In this document: positions 57,020 to 64,000 of the stretch, piece after piece
Layout: every line of letters begins with the position of its first letter
Position numbering within the stretch: the stretch's first letter is position 1
Origin: Njordibacter sp905182035
GTDB lineage: Bacteria > Pseudomonadota > Gammaproteobacteria > Pseudomonadales > Balneatricaceae
Direction: 5' to 3'
NCBI RefSeq assembly: GCF_047730075.1
Contig: NZ_CP159831.1
Span: 992,001 to 1,056,000, forward strand
Length of the DNA stretch: 64,000 nucleotides
Notes under the pieces: model-generated
Database searches by the model: none
What the model saw: the letters and a program-made list of their open reading frames with translations, nothing else
What the model was told of the DNA's origin: nothing
Made by a program: the position numbers and the translations under genes

Positions 57020-57131
57020 CGGTATGGTTGTAACCTGCGTTTAAACAAGCACAAGCATAAGGTGATGTTAATTCTTAATTGATATGTTCCTTCCGCAGCT
57101 ACTTTAGTTTACATTACAGGTCGATTAATGA

Positions 57132-58052
57132 TTGGTGTCACTAACTTTGAATAGCAGCATAAATAACCGAAAAGGGATATTGTTAATGCTCGCCGCGATG
57201 GCGGGGTTTACGATAGAAGATGCGTTCATCAAGCAGCTTTCTAGCACTATCTCTATTGGTCAAATTCTAATTACTATTGGCTTGTGCAGTTCTGTGTTTT
57301 TTGCAATCGTGGCCCTCACAAGTGGGCACAGCTTATTGTCATCTAACCTATGGACGCGAGCAACACTGACTAGGATGTTTGCAGAAGCTATTGCTGCCGT
57401 GGCATTTGTCACGTCACTATCGCTTGTCCCTATATCAACAGTTGCGGCGGTGTTTCAAATAACGCCTTTAACAATCACTATGGGAGCTGCTCTATTCTTA
57501 GGTGAACGTGTTGGATGGCGCCGATGGCTGGCTGTTTTTGTTGGCTTTATTGGTGTTTTACTGATAATAAGGCCGGGATTTGGTGGGTTTAATCCATCAG
57601 TGTTGTGGGTGCTCGTCGCTGTTTTGGGCGTGGCTGTTAGAGATTTGGTGACTCGAGTTATTCCCTTTAATGTTGAATCTTCAATAATTTCTTTTCAGGC
57701 TTTTTCGTCTATCGTTATCGCTGGGACAATAATATTACTCGTTAGCCCTCAAGATATTGCTCCCATCGCAGACAAAGAATTAGTTTATTTAGGCTGTACT
57801 ATCGTTTTTAGCATTTCAGGCTATTACGCTATCGTCTCGGCAATGCGTGTGGGAAATGCTTCTGTTGTGGCGTCTTTTAGGTATTCAAGGCTGATATTCT
57901 CTTTGTTGGTTGGCGTATTCATTTTCAACGAGAGCGTTGATATGCTCACTCTTATCGGGTCAGTGATCATTATAGGATCAGGTTTGTATACTTATCTAAG
58001 AGAACACAGGACCCTTATGGAGAGCAGGAAAATCAGTGAGATGATATTGTAA
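57132..58052 (+). CDS. DMT-family (EamA) transporter
   Basis: The protein of about 306 residues has ten membrane helices and two EamA repeats (KGILLMLAAMAGFTIEDAFI, then FLGERVGWRRWLAVFVGFIG). The start is unclear: the frame opens with TTG 57132 and GTG 57135, and the first ATG in frame is 57186 with GGGA about 10 bases before it. The ATG start would lose the beginning of helix 1, so an upstream non-ATG start is favoured. Confidence 0.82.
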   Translation: MVSLTLNSSINNRKGILLMLAAMAGFTIEDAFIKQLSSTISIGQILITIGLCSSVFFAIVALTSGHSLLSSNLWTRATLTRMFAEAIAAVAFVTSLSLVPISTVAAVFQITPLTITMGAALFLGERVGWRRWLAVFVGFIGVLLIIRPGFGGFNPSVLWVLVAVLGVAVRDLVTRVIPFNVESSIISFQAFSSIVIAGTIILLVSPQDIAPIADKELVYLGCTIVFSISGYYAIVSAMRVGNASVVASFRYSRLIFSLLVGVFIFNESVDMLTLIGSVIIIGSGLYTYLREHRTLMESRKISEMIL

Positions 58053-58088
58053 TGTCTTATTACTAGCATCGAAGTTAATTTACGGGGC

Positions 58089-58271
58089 TTACTCGGGCAT
58101 GAGTAATTCATGCCCAACCACCTCATCCATTATGCCGTAGGGTACTCTAAACGTTTTGCCTTCTAACTTAATGAGGGCGTAATCCTTACACATTTTAATT
58201 ATGGTGCAATTAACGATATTGCCCTTGTCGTTAACCCTTATAATGTTGTAATTGTGCAGTGATATCGCCAT
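58089..58271 (-). CDS. Small hypothetical protein (60 aa) in thioesterase operon
   Basis: The short gene starts three bases after the stop of the thioesterase gene and has AAGGA 11 bases before its ATG, overlapping the end of that gene. The product alternates hydrophobic strands (CTIIKMCKDYALIKLEGKTF) and could be a small SH3-like barrel. I do not recognise a family. Ribosome site and spacing support that it is translated. Confidence 0.6.
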   Translation of the reverse strand: MAISLHNYNIIRVNDKGNIVNCTIIKMCKDYALIKLEGKTFRVPYGIMDEVVGHELLMPE

Positions 58272-58274
58272 TTT

Positions 58275-58709
58275 TTAGACGTCCTTTAGAGCAGCCAACT
58301 TGGTGACAACAGAGTCTGGAATATTACAGCTTTTAGACATTTTGAAATTATAATAAACGCCTACACCAGTACTCTTTGCTACTAAACAGTTTTGTTTGGT
58401 ACTCCATAATTTGTGCTCTAGCTCGATCTTCTTAGCACCTGTTTGAGTGGCTGTGCTGAATACAATAATGGTATCAGGGTAGGTAACTGGTGCCAGGTAG
58501 TCACATTGGATAGAGGCCAATATGGCTGCAATACTTAAGTTTTTCATGTTACTGCTCATGTCCAACTTTTCAAACAGGTCAATGCGGCCATCTTCAATGT
58601 AGCGGATAAAAACGGTGTTATTAAGGTGTTGGTAGGCATCCATTTCACCCCATTTCACTCTAATCTCTGTGCTAATAGGGTATTTTTTTTCTAATGTTGC
58701 TAAATCCAT
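58275..58709 (-). CDS. Acyl-CoA thioesterase, 4HBT hotdog fold (YbgC-like)
   Basis: The 144-residue protein has the hotdog-fold start VKWGEMDAYQHLNNTVFIRY, where the Asp is the catalytic residue in YbgC-type enzymes. Later strands are IQCDYLAPVTYPDTIIV and IELEHKLWS. It hydrolyses acyl-CoA thioesters, but the chain length is unknown. AGGAAG precedes the ATG. It starts 11 bases after the hydroxyproline epimerase stop. Confidence 0.88.
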   Translation of the reverse strand: MDLATLEKKYPISTEIRVKWGEMDAYQHLNNTVFIRYIEDGRIDLFEKLDMSSNMKNLSIAAILASIQCDYLAPVTYPDTIIVFSTATQTGAKKIELEHKLWSTKQNCLVAKSTGVGVYYNFKMSKSCNIPDSVVTKLAALKDV

Positions 58710-58720
58710 GACGTTACTTC

Positions 58721-59725
58721 CTAATTAACCTCAAATCCGTGGGCATATGGGTCCCTAGGATCGACAATGATAGTGTTATAACCTGTGACTTGAGCCCAGC
58801 CTTGAACACTTGGCATAATGGCAGGATAGGGGCCAACTTGTGTAGTTGATTCCACACGGCCAATAAATTGGCTGCCGATAATGCTTTCATGGACAAACTC
58901 TTGTCCATCTTGCAATAAACCCTTGGTATGCAGTTGCGCCATGCGCGCGCTGGTGCCGGTGCCGCAAGGTGATCGGTCTATGGCACCACTGCCATAAAAC
59001 ACTGCGTTGGCGGCACTAGAATCTTGTTTGTGAGGTTTTCCAGTCCACATAACATGACTAATGCCATTGACACTTGGATCTTCTGGGTGCACACAGGTGG
59101 CTACCTTATTTATGGCTTCCCTTACTAATGGGCTGTAGCGCAGCACTTGGGCAGCGGAAAACTGCTCTAACCCTGGAAAGTTTGTTTGAGGTTCGATGAT
59201 GGCGTAGTAATTGCCACCGTAAGCCACATCTATCTTTAGCTCGCCTAATTCTGGGCACTCTACCACAAGGCCTTCGTGGACCAAATAACTCGCCACGTTG
59301 AAGATACGTACGGAGTCTATTAAGCCATCTACGTCTTGTTGATATTCAATACGAATTACTCCTGCTGGCACTTCTAAGGTCAGTTGTCCTTCAATTTTTG
59401 GTGTCCACAGGCCTTCCTGCAAAGCAGTAGTAACGGTACCTATAGTGCCATGACCACACATGGGCAAACAGCCACTGGTTTCTATGAATAAAATAGCACC
59501 ATCGTGCTCTGGATTGTTTGGTGGGTAGAGTATAGAACCAGACATCATGGCGTGGCCGCGTGGCTCAAACATTAATGAGGTCCGCACCCAGTCGTGGTGT
59601 TGCAAAAAATCTTGCCGTTTTTCGCTCATGCTGTTGCCATTGAGTTGAGGTCCTCCTTTGGTGACTAAGCGAACAGGGTTGCCGCAGGTGTGGGCGTCAA
59701 TACAGTTAAATGTATGTATGGTCAT
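58721..59725 (-). CDS. 4-hydroxyproline 2-epimerase (proline racemase superfamily)
   Basis: The start at 59725 gives 334 residues (MTIHTFNCIDAHTCGNPVRL). A start 14 codons upstream has no family resemblance. Both catalytic cysteines are present: Cys90 in MCGHGTIG and Cys254 in SPCGTGTSARMA. The blocks EPRGHAMMSG and DVAYGGNYYAI match 4-hydroxyproline epimerases, which interconvert trans-4-L- and cis-4-D-hydroxyproline. Downstream D-hydroxyproline oxidation genes are not present here. Confidence 0.88.
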   Translation of the reverse strand: MTIHTFNCIDAHTCGNPVRLVTKGGPQLNGNSMSEKRQDFLQHHDWVRTSLMFEPRGHAMMSGSILYPPNNPEHDGAILFIETSGCLPMCGHGTIGTVTTALQEGLWTPKIEGQLTLEVPAGVIRIEYQQDVDGLIDSVRIFNVASYLVHEGLVVECPELGELKIDVAYGGNYYAIIEPQTNFPGLEQFSAAQVLRYSPLVREAINKVATCVHPEDPSVNGISHVMWTGKPHKQDSSAANAVFYGSGAIDRSPCGTGTSARMAQLHTKGLLQDGQEFVHESIIGSQFIGRVESTTQVGPYPAIMPSVQGWAQVTGYNTIIVDPRDPYAHGFEVN

Positions 59726-59846
59726 AAGGCATAGAAAATGAGAAGTCCGTATTACTGCATGGTACAATGTCCAAGCTTAATTAACCTAACATTCTATGCA
59801 CTTTGGCTAATCAGTCACAAAGTCTGAGTGAAAAAGAGAACCCCTA

Positions 59847-60398
59847 TTGATGAAACTACTTGTCGACTTTTTACCGATCGTCATCTTTTTTATTGTTTAT
59901 AAAATGACGGGTGATTTGATCCTTGCCACAGCCGTACTGATTCCTGCAACCATGTTACAAATGGCTTACACCTGGTGGGCTACAAAGAAAATAGAAAAAA
60001 TGCAGTTGATCACCTTAGTATTGGTGGTAGTGTTGGGTGGCCTTACAGTGGCTCTGCAAGATGGACAATTCATTAAGTGGAAACCTACCATCGTTAATTG
60101 GCTATTTGGTTTGGGTTTCTTAGGCAGTCAATTTATTGGCAAAAAACCCGTGGTACAGCGGTTGATGGAAAAAGGTGTACAACTGCCTACCCACATTTGG
60201 CGTCAACTTAATTTAGCTTGGGTGGTGTTTTTTGCTGCCATGGGCAGCATTAACTTATATGTGGCGTTTAATTACAGTGAATCTACTTGGGTCGATTTTA
60301 AACTGTTCGGCATGCTTGGCCTTACTTTTGTATTTATTCTAGCCCAAGGCGTTTACATGTCTCGTTTTATGCCTAAAGACAGCGAAACAGAGGATTAA
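59847..60398 (+). CDS. yciB: YciB/septation protein A family membrane protein
   Basis: The 183-residue protein with about five membrane helices begins MKLLVDFLPIVIFFIVYKMT and has the family motif FIKWKPTIVNWLFGLGFLGS and QLNLAWVVFFAAMGSINLYV. YciB affects cell envelope synthesis and intracellular septation. Its stop lies 2 bases before the yciI start. Confidence 0.94.
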   Translation: MMKLLVDFLPIVIFFIVYKMTGDLILATAVLIPATMLQMAYTWWATKKIEKMQLITLVLVVVLGGLTVALQDGQFIKWKPTIVNWLFGLGFLGSQFIGKKPVVQRLMEKGVQLPTHIWRQLNLAWVVFFAAMGSINLYVAFNYSESTWVDFKLFGMLGLTFVFILAQGVYMSRFMPKDSETED

Positions 60399-60400
60399 TT

Positions 60401-60694
60401 ATGCTATTTGCCATTATTTCTCAAGATGTAGAGGATAGTTTAGCTGCACGGTTGGAAGCACGGCCAGCGCATGTAGAGCGGCTCAAGGCATTAGATGCAC
60501 AGCATCGGTTAACGCTAGCTGGCCCTCACCCCCACGCCTCTGAAGAAGGTTTTACAGGCAGTTTGGTGGTGGCCGAATTTGCTGATCTTGCAACTGCACA
60601 AGCATGGGCCGCAGAGGATCCCTATGTTGCTGCAGGTGTATACGCTCAAGTGACGGTTAAGCCGTTTAAACAAGCCTTTCCGGCACAAGGATAA
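60401..60694 (+). CDS. yciI: YciI-family protein
   Basis: The 97-residue protein is a dimeric alpha-beta barrel of the YciI/YCII family, with MLFAIISQDVEDSLAARLEA, RLKALDAQHRLTLAGPHP and WAAEDPYVAAGVYAQVTVKP. The conserved His-Asp pair of the family's pocket can be seen (GPHP and AEDPY). GAGG at the end of yciB serves as ribosome site. Confidence 0.93.
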   Translation: MLFAIISQDVEDSLAARLEARPAHVERLKALDAQHRLTLAGPHPHASEEGFTGSLVVAEFADLATAQAWAAEDPYVAAGVYAQVTVKPFKQAFPAQG

Positions 60695-60698
60695 ACCT

Positions 60699-61256
60699 AT
60701 GAAGCAACTATTAACGGCTATATTCGCCCTAAGTCTAAGTTTTAACTTATGGGCAGAAAACCCTAAGATTGAGTTAGAAACGACCCACGGTAGTATTATT
60801 ATAGAATTGGATTCACAAGCTGCTCCCATAAGTGTAAAGAATTTTTTATATTACGTGGATGTTGGTTATTACAGTGCGACTATTTTTCACCGGGTTATCC
60901 CAGGATTCATGGTTCAGGGTGGTGGTTTTGGTGCTAACGAAAAAACCAAAGCGGGTACAATAAGCCCCATTGTTAATGAGGCCGACAATGGCTTGTCTAA
61001 TCTGCGAGGCACCGTAGCGATGGCCCGCACTAGCGACCCTGATAGCGCCACAGCTCAGTTTTTTATTAATCACCAAGATAACCCATTCTTAGATAAAAGT
61101 GCCGCCAGTGCGGGCTATGCGGTGTTTGGGAAGGTGATCAAAGGTATGGAGATTGTTGACCTTATTGCGCAGTTACCTACTAAAACTAAAGGTATGTATC
61201 GTGATTGGCCGTCTGAGTCGATTCACCTTTATGAAGCTTATCACCTCAATAAATAA
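60699..61256 (+). CDS. ppiA: Peptidyl-prolyl cis-trans isomerase, periplasmic cyclophilin
   Basis: The 185-residue cyclophilin has a signal peptide (MKQLLTAIFALSLSFNLWAE), so it works in the periplasm. Active-site motifs are TIFHRVIPGFMVQGGGF (catalytic Arg) and ATAQFFINHQDN. AAGGA precedes the ATG. Its stop codon is inside a hairpin that includes the mnmC ribosome site. Confidence 0.94.
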   Translation: MKQLLTAIFALSLSFNLWAENPKIELETTHGSIIIELDSQAAPISVKNFLYYVDVGYYSATIFHRVIPGFMVQGGGFGANEKTKAGTISPIVNEADNGLSNLRGTVAMARTSDPDSATAQFFINHQDNPFLDKSAASAGYAVFGKVIKGMEIVDLIAQLPTKTKGMYRDWPSESIHLYEAYHLNK

Positions 61257-61264
61257 TATTGAGG
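61244..61264 (+). promoter_or_regulatory. Hairpin sequestering the mnmC ribosome site
   Basis: CCTCAATA (61244-61251) pairs perfectly with TATTGAGG (61257-61264) around AATAA. The GAGG of the mnmC ribosome site lies in the stem and the ppiA stop codon (61254-61256) in the loop. Ribosomes finishing ppiA would open it, giving translational coupling. The GAGG is only 1 base from the ATG, which is unusually close. Confidence 0.6.
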
Positions 61265-61265
61265 T

Positions 61266-63089
61266 ATGCAAACCAGCCACCGCAAGAAAGCATTTTCTGA
61301 TCCTCAAAGTTTGGCTGCAACACCTACGGTTGCGGCTGCTTTAAGCGCCAAGTTTCACAAAACTTCCACTCAAGTAGACCAACGGTTTAAAGAACTTAAA
61401 ACTGTTTTTTTAGATTCACACTTATTTCCAACCACTCACACATTATTACCAAGCACTCTAACACCAAGCGATGCGGATTCGAGTGCTGCAAAGGCCACGG
61501 TTCAAGTATTAGATAAAGATTTTGGCGCTGGCTTAGATTTTCTAATCACGTGGAAACTTTGGCTGCAAGCTAAGGAATACCAAAACCAAATTTCACAACT
61601 TAGCTACCTTGCTATTTGTGAGCAACCTCTGAACCTAGAGGACCTTAAGCAGTTACACCAAAATTGGCCTCAATTAAAAGTTTTAAGCCTACAACTTCAA
61701 GGCCAATACCCAGAAGCTATTAAAGGGTTCCATCAGCTTGATTTTGGGAATGTAAAGCTAATTATTGTACAAGCTGAGTCTGGGCAAGCCTTAGCACAAA
61801 TTAAGGGTGAGTTTGATGTTTACCTTGGTGGCGAAGAGCTTGGCCCGGATCCGATTTATATACCGCCATGGCAGCGTCCGTATCTGGGTATCAGTCAAAA
61901 TAGCAAGGTGGCTATTATTGGTGCTGGTATTAGTGGTGTAGCGACTGCGTACAGCTTATCTCAGCGCGGTTTTGATGTGACCCTCATAGAACAAGGCCCA
62001 TTGCTAGCCAGTGGTGCTTCAGGTAATCGACTGGGTATGCTGTATGCCAAACTGCCAGACAATGCCACCATAGCGGGGCAGTTTCACCAACAGGGTCTTC
62101 AACACAGCATGGCGTTGCTAAAACGCATTGTAAGTTCTAAGTATTGGCAAGCTTGTGGTTTATTACAGTTAGCCACTAGCACCAAACAAGTGGCTCAAAT
62201 GCAGGCAGTGATAAAGCGCCAATACCCTTCGTCTTGGTTGCAATGGTTAGATCAAACCGAAGCAGAAAAACTGGCCCTACAACCCCTTAGTGCAGGGGGG
62301 TTATATTTTCCCAACAGCGGGTGGGTATCACCGGTAGATTGGTGTGAGTCTTTGTACACACAAAGTGGCGCAAATTTGTGGCTTAATACCAACGTACAAG
62401 TTATGCAACAAACCCTCAATCAAGGCTGGCAACTTAACCTAAACGGTGACCATACAGGCCAGTACGAATTTGATGCTGTAGTGCTTGCCAACGCCAATGG
62501 TGCTAAAGACTTATTATCTAAACAAGCTATACCGTTAAAGTCCATTCGTGGCCAAGTAAGCTATGTAGAAGCAGAACAAAGCCCAGCGCTGGTGGTGTGT
62601 GGCGAAGGCTATGTGACACCAGCCCAGCAAGGCGTATTTGCAGTAGGAGCTAGCTATAATTTACAATCTGTTGATGCGGAGTTGTTGGTCCAAGACCACA
62701 CTGATAATTTGGGTCGTTTAAGTGACGTTTTACCCAAAAATAAGGGGCTTGGGCTAAACTCTATCACAGGTGGCAGGGTGGGGTTTAGAGCTGTAACACC
62801 GGATTATTTGCCCATGGTGGGGCAGTTGGCTGATGAATCTCAGATATTAGATCGGTTTGCTAAATTACGCCAAGATGCTAATTATAAATTTGCTGACGGC
62901 ATGCCTTATTTAACAGGGCTTTATATTAATGCTGGCCATGGCTCCAAGGGCTTCATTAGTGCTCCTTTAAGTGCCGAGATATTAGCCTGCCAGATGGCAA
63001 AACAAAGCCTGCCTGTGGCACAATGTGTGGCTTGGGGTTTAGATCCCAACCGTTTTATAATTCGCGACTTAATTCGCCGTAAACGCTAA
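61266..63089 (+). CDS. mnmC: MnmC-like tRNA-modification protein with reduced methyltransferase domain
   Basis: The 607-residue protein matches MnmC in its C-terminal FAD oxidoreductase part: Rossmann VAIIGAGISGVATAYSLS from about 215, LASGASGNRLGMLYAKL, RGQVSYV and GRVGFRAVTPDYLPMVG. That part removes the carboxymethyl group of cmnm5s2U34 in tRNA. The N-terminal region keeps only FGAGLDFLITWKLW (from about 86) and QYPEAIKGFHQLDF of the methyltransferase. The later DGFAPAKNP-type segment is missing, so the second, methylating step may be lost. E. coli MnmC has 668 residues. Confidence 0.85.
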   Translation: MQTSHRKKAFSDPQSLAATPTVAAALSAKFHKTSTQVDQRFKELKTVFLDSHLFPTTHTLLPSTLTPSDADSSAAKATVQVLDKDFGAGLDFLITWKLWLQAKEYQNQISQLSYLAICEQPLNLEDLKQLHQNWPQLKVLSLQLQGQYPEAIKGFHQLDFGNVKLIIVQAESGQALAQIKGEFDVYLGGEELGPDPIYIPPWQRPYLGISQNSKVAIIGAGISGVATAYSLSQRGFDVTLIEQGPLLASGASGNRLGMLYAKLPDNATIAGQFHQQGLQHSMALLKRIVSSKYWQACGLLQLATSTKQVAQMQAVIKRQYPSSWLQWLDQTEAEKLALQPLSAGGLYFPNSGWVSPVDWCESLYTQSGANLWLNTNVQVMQQTLNQGWQLNLNGDHTGQYEFDAVVLANANGAKDLLSKQAIPLKSIRGQVSYVEAEQSPALVVCGEGYVTPAQQGVFAVGASYNLQSVDAELLVQDHTDNLGRLSDVLPKNKGLGLNSITGGRVGFRAVTPDYLPMVGQLADESQILDRFAKLRQDANYKFADGMPYLTGLYINAGHGSKGFISAPLSAEILACQMAKQSLPVAQCVAWGLDPNRFIIRDLIRRKR

Positions 63090-63103
63090 CCGAGATCCGT
63101 CCT

Positions 63104-63487
63104 GTGAACCCGACTAAGATTAAACTTCATAAAAGTAGCAACACTCTAGAACTTAGCTATGCAGAAAGTGCAGGGGAAGTTACCTACACCCTAACTGCAG
63201 AATATCTGCGCATTTCATCACCCAGTGCAGAAGTGCGGGGCCATAGTCCAGATCAAGCGGTGCTTCAGGTGGGCAAGAGCAAAGTTAAGCTTGTAGGCAT
63301 AGAGGGAGTGGGTCACTATGCCGTTCAACTCAAATTTGATGATGGCCATGACACTGGTTTGTACACGTGGAATTACCTGTATGACCTTAGCATTAATCAG
63401 CAACAGCACTGGGCCGATTACTTAGAGCAATTACACCAGGCTAAACAAAGCCGAGACCCACACACGAGTGTGGTTCAGTTTGTTTAG
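63104..63487 (+). CDS. DUF971-family protein (gamma-butyrobetaine hydroxylase-like N-terminal domain)
   Basis: The 127-residue protein starts at GTG 63104 (MNPTKIKLHKSSNTLELSYA). It has LTAEYLRISSPSAEVRGHSP, HYAVQLKFDDGHDTGLYTWN and YLYDL, the standard DUF971 sequence. The domain occurs alone in many proteobacteria and has been linked to iron-sulfur proteins, but its function is not settled. It follows mnmC by 14 bases. Confidence 0.92.
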   Translation: MNPTKIKLHKSSNTLELSYAESAGEVTYTLTAEYLRISSPSAEVRGHSPDQAVLQVGKSKVKLVGIEGVGHYAVQLKFDDGHDTGLYTWNYLYDLSINQQQHWADYLEQLHQAKQSRDPHTSVVQFV

Positions 63488-63496
63488 CTGATAAGC

Positions 63497-63646
63497 TTAT
63501 AAGATGACAAGGTGATTAGGGAGTTCGTCTTGATCATGGGTAGATGGCACATGCTCGGCGAGCAAATCGCCACAGGCTTTAATAGCACCAATGAGCCCAG
63601 CCTCGGTGCTGTTGGTTTTTATTAGGGTTAATAATGAAGGCCATTG
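63497..63646 (-). pseudogene. C-terminal fragment resembling a TPM-domain protein
   Basis: A leftward frame of 49 codons without a start codon ends with EAGLIGAIKACGDLLAEH followed by ELPNHLVIL. This resembles the last part of small TPM-domain proteins, which end in a FP-x-ELP-type tail. A stop (63647-63649) lies immediately upstream. It is read as the remnant of a gene whose front is lost. The family call is by eye. Confidence 0.45.
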
Positions 63647-63676
63647 CTAAATTTGCAAGCAAACAGGGTAATTAAT

Positions 63677-64000
63677 TTAGTTTTGGCGTAATCCAATCAG
63701 ACGGCCAGAATTGGCATCTCCTTGATATAAACTAAAATGTCCGTCCTTCCTTTCTTTGGCATGGCGCAGGAGCATGGTCTTTATAGCCGGATAGGCCAGT
63801 TGTTCTAAAGGCAATGTATGTTCGGTGAACCACTCCACAGCTAGGGACTCTGGTCCCATTTCATGGGTTTGTTGAACAAACTGAGCCCGATAAATAATAT
63901 GCACCTGATGCATGTGCTGGACATTAAATACTGAGTAAAGCCCTAGTATTTTTACCTCCATGCCCGTTTCTTCCAGGGTTTCCCTCTGGGCTGCAAGCTC
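63677..64000 (-). CDS. NUDIX hydrolase, 5' end outside window
   Basis: The leftward frame is open to the window edge. It carries the end of the Nudix box (ELAAQRETLEETGMEVKIL), whose Glu residues bind Mg2+, and then a beta strand VHIIYRAQFV typical of the fold. The first internal ATG (63961) lies inside the box, so the real start is beyond 64000. The C-terminus ends GRLIGLRQN. The substrate is unknown. Confidence 0.85.
   Translation of the reverse strand, partial: ELAAQRETLEETGMEVKILGLYSVFNVQHMHQVHIIYRAQFVQQTHEMGPESLAVEWFTEHTLPLEQLAYPAIKTMLLRHAKERKDGHFSLYQGDANSGRLIGLRQN

Overview
The window looks like a chromosome segment of a marine gammaproteobacterium. The evidence is a proteobacterial 16S gene ending in the anti-Shine-Dalgarno CCTCC, a PdhR-AceE-AceF locus, a groESL operon with a sigma-32-type promoter, and FxsA, YajQ, YciB and AstA homologues. 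Base composition is moderate. The genus cannot be read from the sequence alone. Cellvibrionales, Oceanospirillales or a related Pseudomonadales lineage would fit.

Layout. (1) 1-4600: a flavin-dependent 2-hydroxy-acid dehydrogenase cut by the window edge, a LysR regulator, two decayed gene remnants (thiolase and GFA-like), a proline-racemase-superfamily gene with Ser/Thr in place of the catalytic cysteines, a small unknown protein and tRNA-Arg(CCT). (2) 4700-10970: an operon behind a good promoter overlapped by a Fur box. It encodes a secreted DUF4856 protein, a sterol-desaturase-like membrane protein and a complete ferric-iron ABC importer. (3) 10966-18445: nadC, an AEC carrier, and pdhR-aceE-aceF with PdhR-type operators. 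(4) 18737-24673: one rRNA operon with no tRNA in its 16S-23S spacer, ending in a 215-bp tandem repeat that triplicates the terminator. (5) 24751-27438: rhodanese, a serine/aspartate-glyoxylate-type aminotransferase and a divergent IclR regulator. (6) 27495-41655: a phosphonate region with a LysR regulator, phnA-phnY-phnW (2-aminoethylphosphonate to acetate plus phosphate), a five-gene oligopeptide-type ABC importer, a HisN/IMPase-like phosphatase and a phosphonate monoester hydrolase. (7) 41652-48196: a leftward set of metabolic genes (GcvA-like LysR, M20 hydrolase, GlcG/HbpS-like protein, TPP enzyme, AstA, PanE). (8) 48252-64000: mostly housekeeping genes (yajQ, trhO, groESL, a YadGH-type exporter, yciB-yciI-ppiA-mnmC, DUF971), with a hydroxyproline epimerase-thioesterase operon, transporters, a gene fragment and a partial NUDIX gene at the edge.

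How the genes may work together. The most interesting inference is region 6. A large-substrate importer, an apparently cytoplasmic phosphonate monoester hydrolase and the PhnWYA route lie side by side. Together they could take up esterified phosphonates such as 2-AEP conjugates, hydrolyse them inside the cell and degrade the released 2-AEP. Region 2 is the second candidate: a Fur-controlled iron uptake operon with two unusual leading genes. All functional calls rest on reading motifs and family resemblance by eye. No database search was run.
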